Positions 1-5,269 of a stretch of 5,393 nt of DNA are shown piece by piece. The stretch is from contig CAADUS010000025.1 of NCBI GenBank assembly GCA_900752275.1, positions 1 through 5,393 of the forward strand, written 5' to 3'. Within the stretch, counting starts at the first letter, position 1; each line of letters begins with the position of its first letter. The stretch is from an uncultured Collinsella sp. (GTDB lineage: Bacteria; Actinomycetota; Coriobacteriia; Coriobacteriales; Coriobacteriaceae). A model generated the notes under the pieces. It was not told the origin of the DNA. It worked only from the letters and a program-made list of their open reading frames with translations, and made no database searches. The position numbers and the translations under genes were made by a program.

Positions 1-162
1 GCCGAGTTCCGTTGCCAAGTCGCTTTCGATGCCGATGACCACGAACTCGGAGCAGCCGAGCGAGAATCCCAACAGCACGAGCAGCGCCAGGCAGAGCTTG
101 GTGCGCGCGGGGGAGAGCGCGGCGGCGGTTGGCTTACTTTTAGGCGTGGTTGCGGCGGTCAA
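1..162 (-). CDS. MFS transporter, N-terminal part (gene runs off the left edge)
   Basis: This is the first 54 codons of a minus-strand gene. Residues 1-21 are a polar, alanine/threonine-rich cytoplasmic leader ending in ARTK. A hydrophobic helix follows (about 22-36), leading into GCSEFVVIGIESDLATELG. A helix followed by a (G/T)-x-E-F-V-V-x-G segment and an 'DLA-x-LG' end is typical of the start of DHA1-type major facilitator drug/sugar efflux proteins (AraJ/YdhP-like), so an inner-membrane efflux permease is likely; the substrate is unknown. I chose the TTG at 160-162 because a GGAG (plus-strand CTCC, 171-174) lies 8 bases upstream; an in-frame GTG at 169-171 is possible but has a poorer ribosome site. 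The gene is divergent from the LpdD-IDI gene. A link to aromatic acid metabolism is possible but unsupported by what is visible. Confidence 0.72.
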   Translation of the reverse strand, partial: MTAATTPKSKPTAAALSPARTKLCLALLVLLGFSLGCSEFVVIGIESDLATELG

Positions 163-220
163 GGTTGTCACTCCAATGTCGCATGAATAAGCGGGATTCA
201 ATCCCTGCAACTCTAACAGA

Positions 221-251
221 ATGTGACAAAGGGGCAGTCCCTTTGTCACAT
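221..251. repeat. Perfect 13-bp palindrome with 5-base centre, probable dispersed repeat
   Basis: The arms ATGTGACAAAGGG (221-233) and its exact reverse complement (239-251) flank GCAGT. No T-tract follows on either strand, so it is not an ordinary terminator. A half copy (17 of 19 bases matching 233-251) lies after the next gene at 1276-1294, which suggests a repeated intergenic element rather than a one-off operator. The right arm supplies the -35 box of the promoter described at 243-271. A smaller inverted repeat (GGGATT-C-AATCCC, 193-205) lies further toward the MFS gene. Inference: a REP-like element whose arm has been used as part of a promoter, or a second operator. Confidence 0.6.
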
Positions 252-271
252 GGAGGGCTTGCCTGTATAGT
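243..271 (+). promoter_or_regulatory. Sigma70-type promoter of the LpdD-IDI gene
   Basis: TTGTCA (243-248) is followed by a 17-base spacer and TATAGT (266-271), each five of six matches to the TTGACA/TATAAT consensus at ideal spacing. Transcription would start near 278, leaving a leader of about 45 bases before the ATG at 324. The -35 box lies in the right arm of the 221-251 palindrome and the -10 box lies inside the operator-like palindrome at 263-281, a layout expected for a repressed promoter. Confidence 0.6.
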
Positions 272-281
272 CGCAATACAG
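263..281. promoter_or_regulatory. Operator-like palindrome, copy 1
   Basis: The sequence is CTGTATAGTCGCAATACAG, with CTGTAT and ATACAG as perfect outer arms; one further base pair on each side (C262/G282) also matches. It covers the -10 box and ends at about the predicted transcription start. It matches the 1402-1420 site at 16 of 19 bases, and together they suggest a palindromic consensus CTGTATTGC-C-GCAATACAG. A dimeric repressor binding site is the simplest reading; the regulator family cannot be told from the motif, and its gene is not in this window. Confidence 0.6.
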
Positions 282-323
282 GCGAAGATGGTCTCAGGTA
301 CATCGCGGGCGGCAGGAGATCCC

Positions 324-1271
324 ATGGGTATGCACACGACAAAGGTTGCAGTGGGCGAGGGCAAGTTTGCGCTCGAGGCCCAGCTGACGGTGACGCCGCG
401 AGGCATGGCGGTGTACGCCTGCTCGCCGGAGTTTGCGCACCTGGGCGCCACGGCGCAGGCCATTCCGCGCCCCGAGCCCGGCCGTACGGCAACGGTGAGC
501 ATCCTGGCCGTTCCGTGCCATCGAGACGAGATCCCGGCGCACGATATCGCGGCGGCGCTGGCCACGCGCTTTGGCGTGCCGGTAGTTGCAAGCACGGGTT
601 TTCATGTTGAACAAGCGAGCGGTGACGACCTGCAGCGCGTGCTCGACACCACCAAGGAGCTCATCGCCGCGCTCGAGGAAGCCGCAGCCCGCATTCTGCG
701 CGCCGGCTGGGATGAGGGCGGTGCGGGCGCCGAGGTCGTGGCGGTCGATGCTGCGACCGGCGAGGCGCTTGGCCCCGTCGACCGCATCGAGGCCCATGCT
801 GGTGAGGGCATCCTGCATCAGGCATTTCTGACGCTTTTGGTCGAGGGCCGGGGCGAAGACGCGCGCCTGCTGCTCTGTCGCCGCAGTCCGCTCAAGCGCC
901 TGTGGGGCGGGGTGCTGGCCGATAGCTGCGCCGGCCATCCGCTCCCCGGGGAAGACGTCGCGGCCGCCACGGCGCGCCGCATCAACGAAGAGCTCGGCAT
1001 TACGCGCGAGCCCGATCAGCTCAAGCACCTCGGACACGTGGTGTACCGCGAGGACCACGGCGACGGTCGCTGCGAGTGCGAATGGTGCGAGGTCTACCTT
1101 GCCCATGTTGAGCCGGGCGAGCTGCATATCAACCAAGAGGAGATCTCGGAAGTGCGTCGCGTGGCTCCGTCCGAGCTCAAAGGCTACCTGCAGGGTCACC
1201 CCGAGCAGCTGGCCCCCTGGCTCCGCGAGGCCCTCGGCGACCCATTCATCCGCACGGCCCTCGCTATGTAA
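324..1271 (+). CDS. LpdD-like prFMN chaperone domain fused to an IDI-type Nudix domain
   Basis: A protein of 315 residues. The start ATG at 324 has AGGAG (314-318) five bases upstream; an upstream in-frame TTG at 150 would read through the promoter. Residues 1-120 resemble LpdD, the small prFMN-binding helper of LpdC/UbiD decarboxylases: AHLGA (38-42), IPRP (47-50), CHRDE (65-69), VVASTGFHVE (87-96). Residues 136-315 are a type I isopentenyl-diphosphate isomerase fold: His158 and His165 (E. coli His25/His32), RR-x3-K before W-G-G-V, DSCAGHP (200-206), a Nudix box G204 to I226 with RRINEELGI, Glu251 and Glu253 (E. coli Glu114/116), and a late APW. The metal ligands are intact. Ala203 replaces the catalytic Cys67, and Cys202 sits one place earlier. 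Standard IDI is about 180 residues and stands alone, so this is a fusion. Inferred role: supplying or processing IPP/DMAPP for UbiX and delivering prFMN to the UbiD encoded downstream. The domain calls are from recalled family motifs; the exact reaction is open. Confidence 0.8.
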   Translation: MGMHTTKVAVGEGKFALEAQLTVTPRGMAVYACSPEFAHLGATAQAIPRPEPGRTATVSILAVPCHRDEIPAHDIAAALATRFGVPVVASTGFHVEQASGDDLQRVLDTTKELIAALEEAAARILRAGWDEGGAGAEVVAVDAATGEALGPVDRIEAHAGEGILHQAFLTLLVEGRGEDARLLLCRRSPLKRLWGGVLADSCAGHPLPGEDVAAATARRINEELGITREPDQLKHLGHVVYREDHGDGRCECEWCEVYLAHVEPGELHINQEEISEVRRVAPSELKGYLQGHPEQLAPWLREALGDPFIRTALAM

Positions 1272-1275
1272 AAAA

Positions 1276-1294
1276 GACAGTCCCTTTGCCACAT
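1276..1294. repeat. Half copy of the 221-251 palindromic repeat
   Basis: GACAGTCCCTTTGCCACAT matches positions 233-251 at 17 of 19 bases. The other arm is missing, so it forms no hairpin alone. It begins 4 bases after the stop codon of the LpdD-IDI gene and abuts the terminator hairpin. It is probably a decayed repeat remnant. Confidence 0.5.
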
Positions 1295-1296
1295 CC

Positions 1297-1363
1297 AAAC
1301 CGTCACAACATTCGGCGAAAATCTCGAAAACGAGGAAAAGCGTCGAATGTTGTGACGGTTTTT
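1297..1363 (+). terminator. Long-stem intrinsic terminator after the LpdD-IDI gene
   Basis: An exact 18-bp inverted repeat (1297-1314 with 1344-1361; the left arm begins AAACCGTCACAAC) extends by three more pairs (1315-1317 with 1341-1343, one of them G-U). A second small stem sits in the loop, CTCG-AAAA-CGAG (1323-1334). A T-rich run ends the right arm (1359-1363). The stem is longer than a terminator needs, so the element may also be a dispersed palindrome common in this genome. Confidence 0.65.
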
Positions 1364-1401
1364 GTCTAGGGAATCGCTTCTCATCCAAAAAATCCGCTTG
1401 A

Positions 1402-1420
1402 CTGTATTGCCGCAACACAG
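1402..1420. promoter_or_regulatory. Operator-like palindrome, copy 2, upstream of the permease-ubiD-ubiX operon
   Basis: CTGTATTGCCGCAACACAG is a 19-base palindrome with one mismatched pair and matches the 263-281 site at 16 of 19 bases. A TTGACT (1398-1403), a good -35 candidate, overlaps its left edge, but I see no convincing -10 box 16-18 bases beyond it. The promoter is therefore uncertain, while the shared site itself is clear. It implies common control of the LpdD-IDI gene and the downstream operon. Confidence 0.6.
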
Positions 1421-1430
1421 CGCAACGTAA

Positions 1431-1459
1431 GGGGTGTCCGATAACGGGCGCCCCTTTTT
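1431..1459 (+). terminator. Intrinsic terminator or attenuator ahead of the permease gene
   Basis: GGGGTGTCC (1431-1439) pairs with GGGCGCCCC (1446-1454): nine pairs, two of them G-U, with a six-base loop GATAAC. TTTTT (1455-1459) follows. It could be the last terminator of upstream transcription. It also lies between the 1402-1420 site and the permease start, so a promoter near that site would transcribe through it. I see no obvious promoter between 1460 and 1512. Confidence 0.6.
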
Positions 1460-1512
1460 AAGCGGCAACATGGCTGCGAATTCGGAGCGCCCCCAACAAG
1501 AAAGGTGGGGAG

Positions 1513-2970
1513 ATGGAAGCGGAAAAGAAGGCGTTTAAGATCACCAAGCGCGAAATTGGCTTTGTGCTGGGTATCGTTGTCTTTTTGCTGGTGAAGTTTC
1601 TTCCTTTGGCGGAGCTGAGCTCGACGGTCGAGCTCACGGTCGGCGGTCAGACCTGTCTGGCACTGACGCTCGCCACGGTGGTGTTCTGGGCATGCGGCGT
1701 GGCACAGCCGGGCTTTGTGGGCCTGCTCTACTGCGCACTGCTCGTCCTGTTCAAGGTGTGCGTGGACGACACGGGCGCCGCGAGCATCTCGGCGACGGTC
1801 GCCTCCACGTTTAGCTCGTGGACCAAGGCCACCATGTGGCTCGTCATCGGCGCCTACCTCATCGCCAGCGCGGTCAAGGAGTCGGGCCTGGGCGAGCGCA
1901 TCGCCTACGCGTTCATGCTCAAGTTCGTGCGCGACGCCAAGTCGCTCATCATCTCGATCTTCGCGCTCACCTTTGTGCTGTCGCTGCTGATCCCGCATCC
2001 GTTCCCCCGCGCCTTCCTCATCCTCGCCGTCGTCTCGGTCATCGCCGAGTCCGCCGGCTACGGTGACGACGACAAGGGCAAGCTCGGCTTCCTCGTGTTT
2101 GTCGCTGCCGCCCCGGGTTCCATGTTCTTCCTGACGGGCGACTCCACGCTTAACCCGCTCGTTGCGCAGTACAGTGCCGAGGCCGGCGGCATGAGCCCGT
2201 CCTTCGTCGACTGGTTCCTGTACATGAGCGTGCCTATGCTGGTTGCGCTGCTGTGCACCCTGTTCCTGGGCCTTTTCCTCTTTAAGCCCAGCAAGGAGCT
2301 CGTCTACGATCGCGAGCAGATCGTGGCCAAGCAGGCCGCGCTCGGCAAGCTCTCCGTCAAGGAGATCTGCACCATCGTGTGGCTTGTCATCGCCATCGCG
2401 CTGTGGCTCACCGTCTCGGGCGACTATATCGGCTGGGTCACCCTGGCCATTGGCGTTGCTCTCGCCATGCCCATCATCGGCGAAGTCCTCACTCCCGCCA
2501 GCTGGAACGCTGTCGACATCAAGTCCCTCATGTTCCTGACGGCCGCCATGGCCGTGGGCTCCGTGGGCGGTGCCACCGGCATGAACGCCTGGATCGCCGA
2601 CGTCGTGCTCCCCAGCTCCGTGCCTGAGAACATCTTCCTGTTCGCCCTGCTCGTCGCCGCGCTTTCCATGATCATCCACATGTTCATGGGCTCGGTCATG
2701 GCCGTGCTCGGCGTGTGCGTGCCGGCATTTATCAGCTTTGCCGCCGGCTCCAGCGTGAGCCCACTCGCCGTGGCGCTCATCGTCTTCACGTCCATCAACA
2801 TCCACTACATCCTGCCGTTCCATAACCTGCCGATCCTTATCGGCGAAGGCAAGGACGCCGGCGGCTACACCTCCAAAGAGGCTATGCGCATGGGCATCCC
2901 CCTCACCGCGGTCGTCTTTGTCGTCGTGCTGGTCGAGGCCGCCTGGTTCCACCTCTTTGGCCTGATGTAA
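1513..2970 (+). CDS. SLC13/DASS-like anion permease (putative aromatic or organic acid transporter)
   Basis: A polytopic membrane protein of 485 residues, the usual length for the divalent-anion:Na+ symporter (DASS/SLC13, CitT/INDY-like) family. A charged cytoplasmic start (MEAEKKAFKITKRE) precedes about 12-13 hydrophobic segments, for example residues 15-33, 46-62, 66-83, 109-125, 145-160, 284-300, 304-322, 372-392, 395-415 and 463-485. Both halves show the helix-break-helix regions expected of the two inverted repeats. The Ser-Asn-Thr motifs that bind Na+ and carboxylate in well-studied members are not visible: the first region reads PHPFPRAF (161-168) and the second MGSVMAV (392-398). The family call is therefore moderate and the coupling ion unknown. 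The ribosome site AAGGTGG (1502-1508) is strong and supports the ATG. Being first in the ubiD-ubiX operon suggests uptake of the acid to be decarboxylated, or exchange of acid for product. Confidence 0.7.
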   Translation: MEAEKKAFKITKREIGFVLGIVVFLLVKFLPLAELSSTVELTVGGQTCLALTLATVVFWACGVAQPGFVGLLYCALLVLFKVCVDDTGAASISATVASTFSSWTKATMWLVIGAYLIASAVKESGLGERIAYAFMLKFVRDAKSLIISIFALTFVLSLLIPHPFPRAFLILAVVSVIAESAGYGDDDKGKLGFLVFVAAAPGSMFFLTGDSTLNPLVAQYSAEAGGMSPSFVDWFLYMSVPMLVALLCTLFLGLFLFKPSKELVYDREQIVAKQAALGKLSVKEICTIVWLVIAIALWLTVSGDYIGWVTLAIGVALAMPIIGEVLTPASWNAVDIKSLMFLTAAMAVGSVGGATGMNAWIADVVLPSSVPENIFLFALLVAALSMIIHMFMGSVMAVLGVCVPAFISFAAGSSVSPLAVALIVFTSINIHYILPFHNLPILIGEGKDAGGYTSKEAMRMGIPLTAVVFVVVLVEAAWFHLFGLM

Positions 2971-3065
2971 GCGGTCGAGCGCCCCGGCTGTAAGCAGCCA
3001 AGCGCTTGAACTTCGAGTGGTCGAGCGCTCCATTTGTGAGCGCCGCGGCCCCATTACGTTACCCC

Positions 3066-3090
3066 GTCCGGCGGCACCCCGTCGCCGGAC
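3066..3090 (+). other. GC-rich hairpin in the permease-ubiD spacer
   Basis: GTCCGGCG (3066-3073) pairs perfectly with CGCCGGAC (3083-3090) around a 9-base loop. It ends 8 bases before the GAAAGGAG ribosome site (3099-3106) of the ubiD gene and has no T-tract, so it is not an intrinsic terminator. The rest of the 142-base spacer (2971-3112) holds a small hairpin GGCTG-TAAG-CAGCC (2986-2999) and a 10-base direct repeat GGTCGAGCGC (2973-2982 and 3019-3028). I see no promoter or terminator there. A role in mRNA stability or in setting differential expression within the operon is possible. Confidence 0.4.
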
Positions 3091-3112
3091 ACTCTCCCGA
3101 AAGGAGTACGCC

Positions 3113-4600
3113 ATGTCCACTACCGATGCTTCCCAGATCCACGACCTGCGTTCCGCGCTCGACTTTTTGCGTGAGATGCCGGGCCAGCTGCTCGAGACCG
3201 ACACCCAGGTCGATCCCGATGCCGAGGTCTCGGGCGTCTACCGTCACGTCGGTGCTGGCGGCACCGTCATGCGCCCGACCAAAGAGGGTCCGGCGATGGT
3301 CTTCAACAACGTCAAGGGCTTTGACGACGCCAAGGTCTGCATCGGTATGCTTGCCAGCCGCAAGCGCGTTGCCGCCCTGCTCGACCTGGACGAGGAGCAC
3401 CTGGGCCTCGAGATCGGCAAGCGCTTCGAGAACCTGATCGCCCCCGAGCAGATCGCCGAGGGCAAGCACGTCGACTGCCAGGAGGTCGTGTACAAGGCGA
3501 CCGACGAGGGCTTTGACCTGCGCAAGATCGTTCCCGCTCCCACCAACACGCCCGTTGACGGCGGCCCCTACATCACCATGGGCCTCGCCTATGGCACGAG
3601 CCCCGATGGCACCCAGTCCGACGTAACCATCCACCGCTTCTCCTGCGTCGACAAGGACAAGCTCGCCATGTGGATCACCCCGGGCAGCCGTCACCTGGGT
3701 GCGTTCTTTGACGAGTACTGCCAGCGCGGCGAGGATATGCCCATCTCCATCTCCATCGGCCTGGACCCCGCCGTGTACATGTGCTGCGGCTTCGAGGCTC
3801 CCACCACGCCGCTCGGCTTCAACGAGCTGCAGATCGCCGGCGCCCTGCGCGGCCGCGCCGTCGAGCTTGCCGACTGCGTCACCGTTCCGCAGAAGTGCAT
3901 TGCCAATGCCGAGTACGTGCTCGAGGGCTACCTCATGCACGACGAGACCATCAACGAGGATGTCAACGGCCACGGCTACGCCATGCCCGAGTTCCCCGGC
4001 TACACCGGTGGCGCCAAGGTCTGCCCGGTGATCAAGATCACCGCCGTCACCACGCGCGTCAACCCCATTATGGAGAGCTGCATCGGCCCTTCGCACGAGC
4101 ACGTGTCCATGGCCGGTATCCCCACCGAGGCCTCCATCTACAAGATGGTCGAGACCGCTATCCCGGGCCGCCTGCTCAACGTTCACGCCGCTCCCTGCGG
4201 TGGCGGCAAGTTCGTTGCCATCATGCAGTTCAAGAAGTCGAGCAAAAATGACGAGGGCCGTCAGCGCAACGCCGCCATGCTCGCCTTCTCGGCGTTCTCC
4301 GAGCTCAAGCACGTCATCCTTGTCGACGAGGATGTCGACATCTTCGATATGAGCGACGTGATGTGGGCCATGACCACGCGCTTCCAGGCCGACGTGGACC
4401 TCATCACCATCCCCGGTTGCCACTGCCACGTGCTCGATCCGTCCAACGACCCCGCGTTCGATCCTTCGATCCGCGAGCACGGTATCGCCTGCAAGGCCAT
4501 CTTCGACTGCACGGTTCCGTTTAACCTCAAGAAGAACTTCATCCGCTCGCAGTTCATGGAGATCGACAAGGACAAGTGGGCCGCCGAGCTCGCCTTCTAG
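3113..4600 (+). CDS. lpdC: UbiD-family prFMN-dependent decarboxylase, LpdC (gallate decarboxylase) type
   Basis: A protein of 495 residues, as expected for LpdC-type enzymes. The ATG at 3113 has GAAAGGAG six bases upstream; an in-frame ATG at 3017 has no ribosome site and adds an unfamilial arginine-rich leader. The sequence follows the Lactobacillus plantarum LpdC pattern as I recall it: ETDTQVDPDAEVSGVYRHVG near residue 30, GAGGTVMRPT, GPAMVFNNVKGF, APTNTPVDGGPYIT, SDVTIHR (169-175), AMPEFPGY (290-297), GPSHEHVSMAGIPTEASI and LVDEDVDIFD. Arg175 corresponds to the catalytic Arg of UbiD/Fdc1, Glu293 to the catalytic Glu282, and Glu267 and His194 to cofactor/metal-site residues. Asp170 stands where Fdc1 has Asn168. 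Gly288 stands where the first Glu of the classic E-x4-E pair is, as I recall it does in LpdC too. Reaction by family: non-oxidative decarboxylation of gallate/protocatechuate-like acids with prFMN in the cytosol. The actual substrate is not proven. The next gene supplies the cofactor. Confidence 0.88.
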   Translation: MSTTDASQIHDLRSALDFLREMPGQLLETDTQVDPDAEVSGVYRHVGAGGTVMRPTKEGPAMVFNNVKGFDDAKVCIGMLASRKRVAALLDLDEEHLGLEIGKRFENLIAPEQIAEGKHVDCQEVVYKATDEGFDLRKIVPAPTNTPVDGGPYITMGLAYGTSPDGTQSDVTIHRFSCVDKDKLAMWITPGSRHLGAFFDEYCQRGEDMPISISIGLDPAVYMCCGFEAPTTPLGFNELQIAGALRGRAVELADCVTVPQKCIANAEYVLEGYLMHDETINEDVNGHGYAMPEFPGYTGGAKVCPVIKITAVTTRVNPIMESCIGPSHEHVSMAGIPTEASIYKMVETAIPGRLLNVHAAPCGGGKFVAIMQFKKSSKNDEGRQRNAAMLAFSAFSELKHVILVDEDVDIFDMSDVMWAMTTRFQADVDLITIPGCHCHVLDPSNDPAFDPSIREHGIACKAIFDCTVPFNLKKNFIRSQFMEIDKDKWAAELAF

Positions 4601-4633
4601 TAAGTAGCCCTACCAAGTAGTTAAGGAGTTGTC

Positions 4634-5212
4634 ATGCCTGAGTCTTCTGTTCGTCCCCGTCGCATTGTCGTTGGCGTGTCTGGCGCCAGCGGTGCGGCAC
4701 TGGGCCTTGAATGCCTCAAATGCCTGCGCCAGGCCGGCGCTGAGTCGGCGCTTGTCGTCACGCGCGGGGGAGAGATCACCATCGAGCAGGAGCTCGGCAT
4801 GACGCTCGACGAGTTTGCGTGCTATGCCGATGTGGTCTACGACAACAAGAACATTGGCGCTGCCATCGCAAGCGGCACCTATCCGGTCGACGGCATGATC
4901 GTGGCTCCCTGCTCCATGAAGACGCTCGCCGGCATCGCGAGCGGCTACAGCGAAAACCTGTTGCTGCGTGCGGCCGATGTGCAGATGAAAGAGCAGCGCC
5001 GCCTGGTGCTTATGGTGCGCGAGACGCCCTTCAGTGCGATCCATGTCGACAACATGGCACGCCTGGCGCGCGTGCCGGGCGTCATGCTCATGCCGCCCAT
5101 GCTCACGTTTTACAACGGCCCCGCCACGCTCGATGAGGCGGTGCATCACATCGCCGCCAAGGCACTCGAGGCCGTCGGCGTGTCGTGCGCCAACTATAAG
5201 CGCTGGTCATAG
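4634..5212 (+). CDS. ubiX: UbiX/LpdB/Pad1 flavin prenyltransferase
   Basis: A protein of 192 residues, full length for UbiX. It joins a dimethylallyl group to FMN, adding a fourth ring to make reduced prFMN, the UbiD cofactor (EC 2.5.1.129). Bacterial UbiX typically uses dimethylallyl monophosphate rather than the diphosphate. The Rossmann-like flavin loop GVSGASGA is at 14-21 (Ser19 matches Pseudomonas Ser15), APCSMKTLAGIASG at 91-104, NLLLRAADVQMKE at 108-120 (Lys119 matches Lys129) and RETPFS at 129-134 (Glu130 matches Glu140). Tyr160 matches Tyr169 and Arg190 near the C-terminus matches Arg185, so the prenyl-phosphate site looks complete. AAGGAG (4623-4628) lies five bases before the ATG, and the gap to the ubiD stop (TAG directly followed by TAA) is only 33 bases, so the two are co-transcribed and matched as a UbiX-UbiD pair. 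Confidence 0.95.
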   Translation: MPESSVRPRRIVVGVSGASGAALGLECLKCLRQAGAESALVVTRGGEITIEQELGMTLDEFACYADVVYDNKNIGAAIASGTYPVDGMIVAPCSMKTLAGIASGYSENLLLRAADVQMKEQRRLVLMVRETPFSAIHVDNMARLARVPGVMLMPPMLTFYNGPATLDEAVHHIAAKALEAVGVSCANYKRWS

Positions 5213-5269
5213 GCATCTTTAGGGTAGGATACGAGTAGTGTTTGAGCCCGCTGCCCCTGTGGGTGAACT

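Noticed and set aside
221..251. CRISPR-like repeat
   Set aside because: Only one full and one half copy exist, separated by a gene, with no regular spacers.
150..323. Longer version of the fusion gene starting at the TTG at 150
   Set aside because: It would translate through the promoter and two palindromes, has no good ribosome site and adds 58 residues unlike either domain; ATG 324 has AGGAG at correct spacing.
294..1418. 374-residue open frame on the minus strand
   Set aside because: Runs antisense through the fusion gene and through the 1297-1363 terminator; composition is typical of a shadow frame.
1364..1512. Riboswitch or tRNA in the permease leader
   Set aside because: Only one simple hairpin with a T-run is present; there is no conserved aptamer core that I recognise (for example FMN, TPP or SAM) and no cloverleaf.
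3017..3112. ATG at 3017 as the start of the UbiD protein
   Set aside because: The extra 32 residues are arginine/proline-rich, unlike the family, and come from the GC-rich spacer; ATG 3113 has a near-ideal ribosome site and begins at the family's normal N-terminus.
1381..3204. 607-residue open frame on the minus strand
   Set aside because: Opposite-strand shadow of the permease gene: rich in Asp, Glu, His, Gly and Arg, with no domain pattern, produced by the GC-rich third positions of the plus-strand gene.
3059..4480. 473-residue open frame on the minus strand
   Set aside because: Shadow of the well-recognised UbiD coding sequence, with low-complexity composition and no independent ribosome site evidence.
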